Below, in pieces: positions 34,901-43,311 of a DNA stretch of 64,000 nucleotides (positions are counted from its first letter, which is position 1; each line of letters opens with the position of its first letter). A program made the translations under genes and the position numbers. The stretch covers positions 75,776,634-75,840,633 of the forward strand of contig CP154954.1 of NCBI GenBank assembly GCA_039621445.1. The letters are read 5' to 3'. Below the pieces are notes generated by a model that made no database searches, was not told the DNA's origin, and worked only from the letters and a program-made list of their open reading frames with translations. This DNA is from Euglena gracilis. Taxonomy: Eukaryota; Euglenida; Euglenophyceae; Euglenales.

Positions 34901-37900
34901 CCGCTGCCGCGCGCCGCCGCCCGCCGCGTCCTCTGCCGACTGCAGCAGCGCCGTCTGTGGCGGCCAACGTCCGTCCCCCCCCCCCGCCTCCAATGACCAC
35001 TAATGTTCGTCTTCGCATGGGGCTTGTCAAGTGGAGAGTGCTCCGGGTCAGCGAAAATGGACTATTGGGATATGACCATTTTAGGCTGCTTTTGGCCCTG
35101 TCGGTCACTTTGGCTGATTGTGGTCAGTTTTGGGGCATTTTGGGGGGTCCGTTTTTTGGCCGATTTCGGCCATTGTTTTTTTTGCCAATTTTTTGCTGTT
35201 TTGGCTAATTTTTGGCCATTTTTGGCAATTCTAGCCAACTTCCAATCAACTTTTGTCAACTGTTGGCCTTTGTGGCAAATTGAGCACAGCGTCTAAGAAA
35301 GTTATGCAAATATAGCTACTTTGAGCAGTTTTTAACCTTTTGGGGGGATATCAGCCCTTTTCCTGACTATTCACTTGGCAATCTGACCGCTTTTAAACCT
35401 TTTTCCAAAAAAAACACAAATCAATTTGCACATTTATTCCAATTCATAACCAACACCGTATCAAAAAAATTGCATCCGACCAGGGGGGTGGTCAATAGAC
35501 AACCCCCATCGCTGGAAAGGGGTAAAACCAGGGATGTGGGGGGGGTCGAACCCCCCCCCCCTACCTTGAAACTGAGGGGGCCCCGAAAATTTTCGGTTTT
35601 GTGGATGGGCAAGTGCTGGACACCAGGCCGAAATTGGTCAAAAATCCCTGATTTTTCGTTGAAAATGAATCCAAAAATGCTCATTTTTGACATTTTTTTG
35701 TGCAAATTTTATGTGGAAACGCCAAAGCTCCCAAAAAAATGGGCAATATGCTCAAGAGAGAAGGAAAACGGCTTTTTTTGCCTGTTTTTTTTTTGCATGC
35801 CGGAAGAAGAAGAAAATTTTTCTCTAACTTTAAAAACTGCTGAGGAGGGGGGTTCGGTCACCCTATCACCTTACCCCCCAGGGGGGGGGGTCCGGACCAT
35901 CCCCTCCCTAACACCTACTTCAAAACCAAAGGGCTTCCCTTCCCAGTTGGGAACAAAACAAGGGCTGCATATCTGTGCAGGTGCTGTGTTGTGTTGCATA
36001 TGTGTTGTTATCACCACCCCATATCTCCTTTTGACAAAACAGAAAATGGCATGAAGAACTAAGGGTGGGAAGGGAAGGAAGGGGAGGGAAGTACGTACCT
36101 GCCCTCCCCCCCCCGGGAAAATGTCACCTGCCAAGTCAGCGAGTACACAGGTGGGTGACAGGTCCCTACAGTGACAGGTCATCGAGCACGTGGCTCAGGT
36201 GACTTCTGCGGGTTTGGGTCAGAGGGGAAAATATGAATTTTTCAAGCTCCTACTGACCCAGAAACACGAAAAAGCATTCTGTGGTCAAAATTAGAAAAAT
36301 TGAGGTCCCCTCAGTTTTTCACGTTCAAAAAAATGCATTTTCGGTGAGACATCGAGATTTAAAGAAAAATTGGAAAGTACAGAGGTAGGTGGCAGGTCCC
36401 TGTGGTTACAGGTCAACAAGTTCGAGGGTTAGGTGACAGTTTGGGTGACAGTTTCCCGGGAGGAGGTAGATAAATAGAAAAAAAATTAAATAAAAGAAAA
36501 AAAAAAAAAAAAAGGGATGGTGGTGAAATAAACCCATTTCTGGACAAAGCGCATGTAAAATCCCATTCCCATCAGGCTTTTGTTCAAGAACCCAAGGGGG
36601 ATCCGCCAGCGAGTCATTTTGCTAGCCACTAAAAAAAATGCCGCAAGACAGTCCCACACCGCCCAGGGGGGGGGGGTCCCCTACAGTGAAAAATTCCACC
36701 GGCTTTGTGTTCCGGAGTGGAGGTGGGGATTTTAATAGATTTTTTGGCTGGTTTTGTTACAAGAAGATTGCCAAGTGCCAAAAACAGGCATGGTTTTGGG
36801 GTTTAAAAAAAAAACTCCAGCAACCTGCGCCGGTCGCTGGGTAATTCCACCACCTCGTGGTGACCCCCCACCCCCAGGACCACTGGGATCCACTAAATTG
36901 GATGGCGCTGACTTCCGGCCGACAGTTGGACGGGGCAGCAAGGGGTACGCCCCTTCCCCGACGCTCACCTGCAGGACAGCCGCCCGCTCTGCAGCTCGCA
37001 CGTATGCCTCCTTCGACCGCTGCACCTCCCGGACGAGCAGCGCCTTCCGCTTCTCGCTGCGGCTGAGGGTCTCCTGCGGGGACCAAAACGCTTCTGGCAC
37101 CACTTCATTCAGTCCTGGTGGACCACAGAATGCTGGGGGCATCATTTGAGGGGGGGGGCAGTGATGCATGCACGTACATTTTTGGGATATGCTGGTGTGT
37201 TGCGCCGGACAGCGATGATTTCCTGGGGTGATGGGTGGCAACCTCACACCAACCACCCCTCACCGGTAACCCCGATGGGGCTGTCACTGGCCAGCTGACA
37301 GTTCAGCAGTTTGACAGCTGACAGGCTGACGAGGCGGTGGAAGACAAGGAAAAATAAAGCTGAGTTGTAGAATTGCACATGGGCATGTGGTACAAGAAGA
37401 GGGAAATGGAGGTTCCCCACCTGGAGCCCTTTGCTGGTGTTGCAGAGGGTGACCCGTGCCGGCTTCAGGCTCATCAGGAGGTGACCATTCAGCTCCTGCA
37501 GAAACATGCCAACATGGGGATCAGGAAGGTCGCTTTGGAGGTAGGAGGGCTTGCCAGACTCCAGGGGGCAGGTGATAAAAATTCTTGTGTTGAGCACCGG
37601 ATGGGTTTCACTTTGCAGATTAAACTCATGCGATTTGCATGTTTCCCTCGGCATAGCACATGGCAGCTAATGGCATTCTCAAAATCCATGCCTGGGCTTG
37701 CCCAGACTTCAAATAGCGTACACACCTGCCAATGAACCAGGTTTTCAGCGGTTCCGTCCCACAGCTGGGGTGCTCACGGACCTGGGTAAACTGCTGGAGG
37801 TGCGTCGCCTGCGCCGCGACCAGCCCGCGCACCACGTCCACGGCGTTCCACGCAGAGCTCAGCGAGCGGAAGTCGTTGCCAACGTGGCCCAGCAGGGCGG

Positions 37901-39384
37901 TGAGCTGCTGGCTGTGCCGGTGGAACGCGCCGCACGCCTCCTTCATCTGGTCAAGGGCCTGTGCGACGACAGAATGACTTGTGGGCCACGGTGGAGGATG
38001 TGGCCACCCCTGGCTGTTTGGAATACTTTGGCACCCCCACATCGCCTGCACGGGAAACTCCAGCAAAAAAAAAAGACCCAGGGGGAAGATTCACATGACA
38101 GGTCGGCATGATTCGCATGTCAATCACTGTCCTGCTGCCGGCCGAAGTAGCGGTACCGTGACTGTTCCAAGGCAAAACCCTCGCAGCAGTTTGTGAGTGA
38201 AAGATGTGGACCGCATTGAGGATCCTACAAGTATTCCAACAAGACAGGCTGGCTAGTTTCAAAGCGACCATACGGCAGTGCGACATAATAGTGTGGGGGT
38301 GGTCGCACGTCAAAGCCACATATATATTTGTTGAGAGCAATACAACAAAACACGGTGCAACATTTACACCGAGCAAGCCAAAAGGGAATGTTTTCTGTTC
38401 ACACACATCATTTTGGGGAACGTCGACACTGGGTGAATATTGCCTGGGTGGGCATGAACGTGCTACTTGAAGGCCTGCAAAATATGTAACTCAAAGCAAA
38501 CGGTTCAAGGAATAAAACAAAGCTGTAAAAAAAAATCGAATGAAAAGAAAGACCATGCCTTCAAGAACCTCCCACGAGTCTACAGGTTTCTGCTTGAAAC
38601 GAATTTTCACCCCCTCAACTGGGCAAAATGACATTTTTTAAGGAACGGGATATATGAAGTAACATTTGGGTGTGATATGATTTCAGGAACATTGGGACGT
38701 GAGATGATTTTTCAAAAAAAGCAAAAATGATGACTGGTGGATTTTCAAAAAAAAAGTTAAAACTTTTCAATCAACTTTTTCAAAACAAAAAAATGGGGCA
38801 CTGACTGGCACGGCCCAAAGCTTGGTTCAACTTGCATTGTTCCACCTTTTTTGTTTTTAGTTTTTGGAGTGGGTTAATGGTACAGGAACCTTCGAAGATA
38901 TATTCTGCCTTCAAAGCAGCAATTGACAGATTTGCGATGAAAATGAAAACAGTAAAAATGGGGGCACTGATGCGCGCGTTTTAATGAACCTCTGCTGGGG
39001 GTTCGAAACAACATCACAACAAGGCATGAGTGGATTGCACCGGCGCACTTGTTGGGGGAGTTACACAGGTGTGTCACACGCGTGGCCACACGCAATGGCG
39101 AAGGACAATGTAACATAGCACAAGGCACAATGTTTCTGCGTGTGTGAGGTGCAAACACAGCGTACACGGCGCAATGCAGACACAAAGCACAACACGGCAC
39201 GACATAACACAGCACAGCACGGCACAACGCAACACACATGTGAGCATGCACATGCGCACACCGCCAGGTACCCATCCAGCCCGTGCTGCAAGGCGGCCGC
39301 CTGCAGCACCACCTGCGGCACGTTGTTGCACAGGTGGTGCCGGTAGGAGAGGGGGCCGTCGCTGAGGGACTTGCAGGCATGCAT
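7796..39384 (-). CDS. BAR-domain protein gene, about 15 exons
   Basis: Predicted membrane-binding protein of about 607 residues. ATG at 39384, TGA at 7796-7798. Residues 1-255 form an all-helical BAR-like domain: the start LSDGPLSYRHHL fits the LxDSPxFR opening of the ACAP/ASAP type, and the close DALLAFLAQYNQDGP matches the end of that BAR fold. Residues 256-358 are an Ala/Pro/Glu-rich linker. Residues 359-440 are unrecognised. Then come a His/Pro/Ala-rich stretch, a coiled coil (RELMEIEERRRQLERR) and a Ser/Pro then Arg-rich tail. No PH domain or ArfGAP zinc finger was seen. Exons: 39384-39262, 37958-37782, 37495-37421, 37073-36969, 34954-34793, 32412-32290, 28150-27985, 25399-25257, 22172-22086, 19046-18951, 15603-15541, 15083-14899, 14286-14187, 11526-11425, 7912-7796. 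All junctions are in phase, which is the main support. The last two exons are less certain; ankyrin exons at 5.2-4.7 kb might replace them. Confidence 0.75.
9738..10108. repeat. Inverted-repeat element, CACTTATAAAC family
   Basis: The left end CACCCCCACTTATAAAC at about 9739 and right end GTTTATAAGTGAGGGGGG at about 10088 are complementary. Just inside each end is a direct copy of CGACCAACCAAACCGG (about 9791 and 10051). About 370 bp, no coding capacity. Confidence 0.8.
11141..11166. repeat. (GGCT)n short tandem
   Basis: About six copies of GGCT within a CTGGCTGGACCCCC-type motif that recurs at about 9038, 14430, 14670, 48385, 52440, 52800, 54430 and 57860. It marks a dispersed element family. 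Confidence 0.7.
11425..11526 (-). CDS. BAR gene candidate exon, Ser/Thr/Pro-rich
   Basis: Acceptor CCGCCCCCCGCAG and donor GTCACT. The 102 nt give 34 codons, phase 0 at both ends, including TQSPSRASTSTSNSDTARPG and CPPPSPRQ. The frame fits between the coiled-coil exon and the basic tail. The composition is low-complexity, so the call is tentative. Confidence 0.45.
12100..12360. repeat. Two copies of the GTGCCTGCCCAGGCAGGCAC palindrome element
   Basis: AGTGCCTGCCCAGGCAGGCA, a near-perfect palindrome, occurs at about 12129-12150 and 12317-12336, each followed by long C then G runs. Related but weaker copies are at about 27862-27890 and 42302-42330. Between the two copies lies a hairpin CCCGGCGCC-TTT-GGCGCCGGG at 12224-12244. 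Confidence 0.75.
13368..13479. repeat. Small inverted repeat TTAGGCGGTAAACC
   Basis: Complementary 14-bp arms separated by about 85 bp. A third, half copy (TTAGGCGGTTGC) lies near 13587. Non-coding. Confidence 0.65.
13775..13935. repeat. Dispersed element, inverted copy of 51150-51320
   Basis: CTAGAAATCCCATTAGCCAA and the bases after it to about 13901 match the reverse complement of 51160-51199 at about 38 of 40 positions. Both copies then run into C/G tracts and share text of the CCAAAAATGG type. Confidence 0.75.
14187..14286 (-). CDS. BAR gene exon, coiled coil
   Basis: Acceptor GGGATGCAG and donor GTGTCC. The 100 nt encode AAVQWGAGERIESLRRELME and then IEERRRQLERRDQ, an uninterrupted charged helix with heptad-like Leu/Ile spacing. 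The single leading G completes the AG left by the previous exon to give an Arg codon. Confidence 0.75.
14899..15083 (-). CDS. BAR gene exon, Pro/His/Ala-rich segment
   Basis: Acceptor CCCCCCCTCCAG and donor GTGCGC. The 185 nt read EYHPVTGSLKAEEDLPPPPH and then a run of alanines. It starts in phase 0 and ends in phase 2, fitting the next exon. The same bases in another frame spell KGTPLHS, as in the ankyrin exon at 4.7 kb; this is probably coincidence, but an old ankyrin exon is possible. Confidence 0.65.
15541..15603 (-). CDS. BAR gene exon, short helical segment
   Basis: Acceptor CTGGCCCCAG and donor GTGAGC. The 63 nt encode LVRSALEADDGRLLKDFLSN plus Val, phase 0 at both ends. The pattern resembles an ankyrin helix pair but is too short to be sure. 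Confidence 0.65.
17223..17375. repeat. GGCCATTTTA tandem array
   Basis: About ten degenerate copies of the 10-mer GGCCATTTTA, broken by an ACCCCCCATGTAGGGG stretch. Related arrays occur near 15810, 35180 and 60895 and inside the TTGTCCAAC elements. Confidence 0.75.
18166..18620. repeat. Dispersed repeat, GCAAAA/TTGCATG type, copy 1
   Basis: Ordered blocks: ATATGCAACAAGGCTCCTCA, GCAAAAA array, GCAAGTTGCATGTAAATTCC, AGCCCCC, CACTTCTCCACTGGAG, TCACCTAATGGCATCCACTT, GTTGTCTG, TGTACAAATGCCC. The same order occurs at 61388-61850 and, more decayed, at 27180-27790. A partial copy is at 26810-26905. Confidence 0.8.
18951..19046 (-). CDS. BAR gene exon, unrecognised segment
   Basis: Acceptor ACCTCCTCCAG and donor GTCACC. 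The 96 nt encode QTEKVQLLDGGRLLLNGAGQ and then QLSHAEIVLLQP, phase 0 at both ends. It has beta-strand-like alternation (GGRLLLNG, EIVLLQP) unlike the helical neighbours, so a small PH- or ubiquitin-like fold is conceivable but not shown. Confidence 0.7.
20273..20285. other. Assembly gap, 13 N
   Basis: Thirteen undetermined bases. Open frames crossing it are not reliable. Confidence 1.
20492..20711. repeat. TIR element with a 16-bp tandem core
   Basis: Left end GTACCGGGGGGGAGGGAATT then GAGAAAAATTTTG. Right end CAAATTTTCTCTAGGGC then AAATTCC, a C-run and GGTAA. The arms are complementary over about 40 bp. Between them the unit TTTCGCGGACGACAAA repeats about four times in tandem (20548-20610), followed by an inverted TTTCGCGGGATTTGC segment. 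Confidence 0.8.
21750..21896. repeat. (CAA)n followed by (GAAT)n microsatellite
   Basis: About eight CAA units and then about 28 uninterrupted GAAT units. Reading frames here are artefacts. Confidence 0.97.
22086..22172 (-). CDS. BAR gene exon, acidic segment
   Basis: Acceptor CCTTGGCGCAG and donor GTAGGT. The 87 nt encode AQEPGALDEPLQRYLLSLQY and then TDLAEVEDE, phase 0 at both ends. The LQRYLLSLQYTDL part may form a short helix. Confidence 0.75.
22173..25256. other. Intron with G/C-tract elements
   Basis: No exon is supported. It contains C/G tracts at 22440-22650, poly-A stretches, a TCTTATTTTGGGGG pair near 24612-24655 and the element at 24462-25106. Confidence 0.55.
24462..25106. repeat. 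TIR element, GGGAAAAAT family
   Basis: The left end ATACCGGGGGGGGGAAAAAA is complementary to the right end TTTTTCCCCCCCCCCGGTAC. Inside each end is a degenerate ladder of the unit GACGGGAAAAATTCTGCCGG or its complement. About 645 bp. It shares the TACCGGGG boundary with the 20492-20711 element. Confidence 0.7.
25257..25399 (-). CDS. BAR gene exon, acidic Ala/Pro-rich linker
   Basis: Acceptor GTTTTGCGCCGCAG and donor GTCGGC. The 143 nt encode EKEEAPVPAEVAPAPEEALA and then a Ser-rich end (SASSWGSSSFEEQ). The first two bases complete a Val codon with the G left by the exon at 27985-28150, which ties the two together. Likely disordered and a possible phosphorylation target. Confidence 0.8.
25400..27984. 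other. Intron, AT-rich and CA-rich stretches
   Basis: No exon. Contains an ATTAATTAA-rich patch (about 25450-25550), a CACACA-rich stretch (26640-26810) and two partial copies of the GCAAAA-type dispersed repeat. A 26300-26500 open stretch was inspected on both strands and not recognised. Confidence 0.55.
27180..27790. repeat. Dispersed repeat, GCAAAA type, decayed copy
   Basis: Shares GCAAGTTGCATGTAATATCC, CACTTTCTGCTGG and TGCAACTTGCAGTTGTGTGG in the same order as the copies at 18166 and 61388, interrupted by A-rich insertions. Confidence 0.65.
27985..28150 (-). CDS. BAR gene exon, start of Pro/Ala-rich linker
   Basis: Acceptor TCCTCCTGCCGCAG and donor GTGACA. The 166 nt encode EPDPDPAHVHRFRKYAVAAP and then Pro/Ala-rich sequence ending RSGGGAE. 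Starts in phase 0 and ends in phase 1, matching its neighbours on both sides. Confidence 0.75.
29196..29404 (-). CDS. Transposon coding segment, C-terminal side
   Basis: Minus-strand frame containing PPFDTLLLLTSDVEGNSNAV and then PCGVIIQATIEKLQQLHIFAFGQ in two blocks, ending at a TGA. It reads like folded protein, with no low complexity. The overlapping plus-strand frame (with EDVQLLEFLNGCLDDD) is taken as its shadow. Family not recognised. Confidence 0.4.
29884..29907. repeat. 24-bp perfect palindrome
   Basis: TTTTATGAGACA and its exact complement TGTCTCATAAAA meet with no spacer. Related imperfect palindromes lie at 30446-30463 and 31806-31833, all within the transposon. Confidence 0.9.
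30453..30727 (-). CDS. Transposon coding segment, middle
   Basis: Minus-strand frame with ECQVVLGMDNFYKRKYGIVP and SGTAFAVLHVPKLGRFAGYP. The GMDN Asp could be one of the acidic catalytic residues of a DDE-type enzyme, but this is inference. The segment joins neither neighbouring frame without a splice or frameshift. Confidence 0.45.
30780..31140 (-). CDS. Transposon coding segment, N-terminal side
   Basis: Minus-strand frame with FVMEVDGWLYIGAFVQSNYF, WAAVNFGEARQFVQCIWGLG and VDVDALLAEFDSLPDDQKGS. It runs without stops for about 120 codons. Family not recognised. Other frames here are open too, so strand choice rests on plausibility of the residues. Confidence 0.45.
31947..32030. repeat. Poly-A tract with scattered T
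   Basis: About 80 bases of almost pure A on the plus strand, next to the right end of the transposon. Confidence 0.95.
32290..32412 (-). CDS. BAR gene exon, end of BAR domain
   Basis: Acceptor CGCTGGGGGAG (a weak GAG site) and donor GTGGGC. The 123 nt encode WVGMYERLAAGLAAEVPAVR and then RAVAQLDVGADVAKFIATHAK, phase 0 at both ends. Fully helical, as expected for the last BAR helix and its extension. An upstream in-frame extension (APDSLGE) exists if another acceptor is used. Confidence 0.75.
33115..33533. repeat. Inverted-repeat element, CAAATAATACCCCC family, copy 1
   Basis: Begins AAACCCCCCAAATAATACC and ends GGGGGGTATTATTTGGGG. The middle (about 33260-33345) matches the reverse complement of 53150-53240 closely, including TCGATTTTTTC and AATCTCTGACAACAAATTA. 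About 420 bp, non-coding. Confidence 0.85.
33838..34163. repeat. TATGTCCAACGACC-type element
   Basis: Left end TATGTCCAATGACCGG. Right end GGTCGTTGGACATA after a G-run. The internal TCTGACC-G-run-GGTCGTTGGACATGGG motif occurs near both ends. The middle has GGCGCTTTGCGCC (33952-33964) followed by CCAAAATTTTTGG-type sequence also found at 47640-47790. Confidence 0.85.
34793..34954 (-). CDS. BAR gene exon, long BAR helix
   Basis: Acceptor GGCCGCCACAG and donor GTGTCC. The 162 nt encode TALLQSAEDAAGGGARQRAA, then QAALRDMEALAQGHRANVDA and LLAFLAQYNQDGPQ, phase 0 at both ends. The final block is where ACAP-type BAR domains have their conserved LLxFxxAQxxFFxxG, here LLAFLAQYNQDG. GC is about 75%. 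Confidence 0.8.
34955..36968. other. Intron with GGCCAATTTT arrays and a CAGTTTCCC element
   Basis: No exon. The part at 35090-35270 is a degenerate TTTTGGCCAATTTTTGGC array. C/G tracts occur near 35540 and 35880, followed by the element 36105-36466 and a poly-A tract near 36495-36514. Confidence 0.55.
36105..36466. repeat. GGGAAACTGTCACC/GGTGACAGTTTCCC element, copy 1
   Basis: Starts with a C-run and CGGGAAAATGTCACCTG, ends GGTGACAGTTTCCCGGG. Inside are repeated GTGACAGGTCCCT phrases. Same ends as 48468-48602 and 50724-51013 but a different interior. Confidence 0.75.
36969..37073 (-). CDS. BAR gene exon, basic BAR helix
   Basis: Acceptor GGTCCCCGCAG and donor GTGAGC. The 105 nt encode ETLSRSEKRKALLVREVQRS and then KEAYVRAAERAAVLQ. 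The EKRK...VREVQRSKEAY helix is rich in Lys/Arg, as expected on the membrane-facing surface of a BAR dimer. Phase 0 at both ends. Confidence 0.85.
37421..37495 (-). CDS. BAR gene exon
   Basis: Acceptor GTTTCTGCAG and donor GTGGGG. The 75 nt encode ELNGHLLMSLKPARVTLCNT and then SKGLQ, phase 0 at both ends. It continues the helix of the previous exon (HLQQFTQ-ELNGHLL). Confidence 0.8.
37782..37958 (-). CDS. BAR gene exon, core BAR helices
   Basis: Acceptor GTCGTCGCACAG and donor GTCCGT. The 177 nt encode ALDQMKEACGAFHRHSQQLT, then LLGHVGNDFRSLSSAWNAVD and VVRGLVAAQATHLQQFTQ. The pattern of hydrophobic residues and the aromatic/His pair in AFHRHSQQL fit BAR/F-BAR helices. Phase 0 at both ends. 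Confidence 0.85.
38000..39261. other. First intron of the BAR gene
   Basis: No exon or named repeat was recognised in this 1.3-kb intron apart from short poly-A runs and a CACGGCAC-like degenerate tract near 39185-39240. Confidence 0.55.
39262..39384 (-). CDS. BAR gene first coding exon
   Basis: The ATG at 39384 is taken as the start because known ACAP-type proteins have only a few residues before the LxDSPxFR opening, here LSDGPLSYR at residues 7-15. The 123 nt end at donor GTGTGC in phase 0 after HGLDGYLA. TTGGCAG precedes the ATG, so it could instead be an acceptor with a more 5' exon. Confidence 0.7.
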
Positions 39385-41479
39385 CTGCCAAGGCGACGAA
39401 GCCTCGAAGCCGATCCGGGACCCCTTCCCAATAAAGGTCAGGTTTTTGTTTTTCCTTAGAGGTATGTACCAAAATATTGTGGCATTTTTGGCAAGTTTTT
39501 GCCCGAAATGGCACTCTTGGCCGATTTTGCGGGGGGGGGGGGGCAAAGTTCTTTGCCCTGGTGCTTCCGGGCCGGGCCGAATTTCAGTCCTCCTGACCGC
39601 GCCGCTGTTCAGGGGGGGTGTCCCCCCACCCCTCCCTCGTCGTGGACAAGAGGGAGGGCCCGACCCCCCCCGCACCTGCGGTTATATTGAACTATCCCCC
39701 ATGGGGGGGATGCCTGTCTGCCCACAGGCACTCCATAGAACTCCGACACCCCCCCCCGGTTGGTTAATTTCAGCCACTGAGGGAACAAGCGCGAGAACAA
39801 AAAAGGGCCAATAAGTTGAGGACAGGCACGGGGGTGCCCCCTGAACCGGACCCCTCCACCTGCCAAGGGGCACAGATGGTCCAACTTGTGCCAAAAAAAA
39901 AATTGGTCCAACTTGTGCCAAAAAAAAATTGAGTGTTCTCCAAAATTCATTATGTACGATTCTCTTGTGCACGAAAGTCTCCTTGCCACCGTATGGGGAC
40001 AGGTCCCCCATCCAAAAACCGCCGGAAAAACACACAAAAAAAACACACACAAAAGCAAAAACCCCGCAAGTTTTACCAAAATCGAAAAACATCAAAAAAA
40101 AACGCCATTTGTGCCCCCCTGCTGAGAGATAGACCGTTATCAGGAAACTTGACAACAACGCATAATGGCGATTCTTGCCTGCAACATTCACAAGGCGTGC
40201 CCACATATTTCACGTGATAAAGACCCTTTGTACTCGCATTTTTCCAGCGAATGAATAAACACTGTTGTATGAGCCTTGCACTGCCTTTGTAGCGTGGCAA
40301 CCTCGAAAATACTTTTGGGGGAGTCCAGAAAAAAATATACGTCCAAATAACCTTGTCCTCACCCTTCATGCATTTATAAAAGATACCCTTCATTCCAGGG
40401 TATGGGACAAGGTCGGGGGGGACATGGAATTGCACAATGCATATCGCTAAGAAGGAAAAGATTCAATTCTGGTTCGCCCACAAATGCCTGCAAAGTTTTT
40501 TTTGGCACAGAGACAGTTTTCCGGGCAAAACAGGTCCCCCCTGGGGGGGGGGGGGGTATGTCAACAAACACAAACATGCATGCATATGCACCCACTTACA
40601 CACAAATATTGGGTTATTGTGTCAAAAAGGGGGAAACACCATTCATGATCCTTTTTGTGTCATTCAAGTGCATGGGGGCGATGTTTTAGTTGGCAAATAA
40701 AAAGACTGCACCTCTTCATGCACAAAAGTGCGAAGCAGTGGTCCATATACGGGAGGGCAAGCCATAGTTTGCTTCCTCGAATTGGAGTGTGTTGCGACGG
40801 CCAAGGACCGCACAGAGCCAGGAAATGATAGGAGGCAGCGGAGGGGGAAGACCCAAAAAAGGCACCCCCCCCCAGGCAACCCCCGCACGAGCGAAGCGCC
40901 ACACACGTCGGGGGAAAATGCCCTGAGGAATTCTGACAATCCCAAATTATGATGTTGAAAGACGATGGAAATTCCTGCTTTCCGGGACTGAGGAACAAGG
41001 ATTACACGACATCTCAATTCATAACAATTGTTATTATTAATAACATATAATAATTAATGATACCAAATTCCACATGGCACGAACTGGCGAAGGGAAATTT
41101 TGTGTTTTGGGAAACCTGAAAATCAATAATAATAAAAAATGATGATGAATACGACCGAAATAGCCCCTACTGGGAGTTGCCAGTAACAATTTCAAGAAAA
41201 TAATCCTGGAAGAGGGAGTCAAAGCAAACGCTGACAAAAGACATATTTCTTCGTTTGGAACTTTTGCTACGAGAAAATGCCGAAAACTGGAGAAAATACG
41301 AAACAGGAAAAGGAAGTACCAACACCAGGCACCACTGCTATCGATACCCTGCCGCTGGCATACCTCCAACGGAGGCAGGCGCCACACACAGTGCAAGTGT
41401 TTCAGCAGTTTGGCCAGGCCAGAAGCAGGCCACCCACGGTCCTTTTCAGGATGGAGTCAACTGAAAGAGAGTCGCCTGG

Positions 41480-41705
41480 AACAATACAATGCAAGGCAAT
41501 ACAAGGCAACACAATACAATGCAATACAATACAACACAATACAACACAACACAACACAACACAATGCAATACAACACAACACAACACAATATAATGCAAC
41601 ACAATGCAACACAATACAATGCAATACAACACAACACAATGCAATACAACACAATACAACACAATACAACACAACACAGTACAATACAGTACAATACAAC
41701 AGAAC
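41480..41705. repeat. ACAAT/ACAAC/GCAAT pentanucleotide satellite
   Basis: About 45 five-base units, almost all ACAAT, ACAAC or GCAAT, in mixed order. All long frames here are repeat artefacts. Confidence 0.95.
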
Positions 41706-43311
41706 AAAAATCCTGCCGCGCTGCAGGATTTGCAATTTCTGTAGCATAAGGCGGTATTCATCACATTTTCTGCAACTCTCTGATTGATCTTATTTTTATC
41801 ATTGACTGTCCCCTTGGAAATTGAAGTGGATGAAACAACTAGTGAGGATGCCATACCCCATCCGCACACTTTAAAAAGTATCCCCATCACTAAGATTAAT
41901 CCGCATCATCTCATCAATTGTGAGTTTTTCAGTTTTTTGAAAATTTATCGTTCTATCCCTTTCAAAATATTCAAAATTCATGATGTGCAACCCTTTGAGT
42001 CCGAATGAAATTGGCCCCTTCGCATAAGAAAAATGTTTTCTGTACCTGAACTACTGTCCTCCTCCTCCAAAACGTCCAATATTGCTCAATAAAAAAAGCA
42101 GAATTCTGCAAAAAAAAAAAAGACGGGGGTCCAGCCGGCCGTGGACTCAGCCCGGCCAAATCTGGAGGGCTGACAGGCAGGCACGACCCCCTCAGGGGTG
42201 GGGTCTGCTAAATAAACGGCGAAAAAAAAAAGTGCCCAAAAATGGCTGTGTCTGTCTGCGCAAAGTGCCCAGGCAAATCCCTCCAGAGTCAAATCTGGGT
42301 GCCTTGGAGTGCCCGACAGGAAGACACTCCCCTCGAGGTGGGTCACCTCGCCTACAGCCTTGGAACCAGCTGGCCACGTTTTTCAAACAAATTTCCGAGG
42401 TGAACCTCCCACAAACAAAACACAAAACCAGCACTGCTTTGACCACTTTCTGCTTAAAAAACATTTTCGGCACTTGGCACCAAACAAAATTCTGTGCTCG
42501 GCTCGGCTGCCAAGCTGGCCCTAACTTTATTTCCTTGGGGGGGGGGGATTCTGCAGCAAGGCCAGGAGCGGCAGGCGTTGGCGGGGGAAAAGGTACGGAG
42601 TAGCTTTAGCTGGTACTCCCCCTTCGGGTGGGGGGGGGGGGGCACAAGTATTTTTTCCACTTGTTATGCAATACAGAGCACATATTTGGAAAATCATTTG
42701 CATGTTCATCCGAGCAAAAGCAGGCATTGGCAAAAAGCAAAAACTTCAATGCGTGCAAAAAAATGCAATATTTTTTTGGGAAAAAAATTTAAAAGGATTG
42801 GAAAAGGGTTTGGTTTCAAGGAAAATATGGAGTTTTCCTAAACTGGAAAAAAAATCGCAGCAGGAATCGGAAAATCGTTCAGGAAAAAAAAACACAAAAC
42901 AAAAAAGCAAATTGCAAGAAAGTGCAAAAGAAAGTGCGTCCCCCGCTTCCGGAGCAGGACCAGCCCGGCCACATCGCAAAATTTCAGCCAGTAATCCCTG
43001 GGTTTCCGGGTCGCTATGGGTCGTCGGTGACCATCCAGTGTGTTGCTTGCTCCGAATCGAGTCCTCCAGGAGGAGGGGAACGAGCAGGAACGGGGGTGGC
43101 AACAGGAAGCATTCCCATGGGGTTGCATTGAGGGAAAAGCCCCAAATGGTATTCACTGCCTGAATTGCGGGGAGGGCTGAGGGACATTGGGTGGCAGAGG
43201 ACACGTCTGAGAACTGTGGGAGAGCAAAGGGCTTTCTGGCAGTTTGAACGCATCCGGGTGGAAAATGTGTGGTGGTCGACTTTTTGAGGGGAAAACACTA
43301 CCCCCCCCCCC

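Noticed and set aside
42930-43060. Possible minus-strand exon (ETQGLLAEILRCGRAGPAP or DYWLKFCDVAGLVL)
   Set aside because: Two frames compete, splice sites are weak, and the BAR gene model already starts at 39384.
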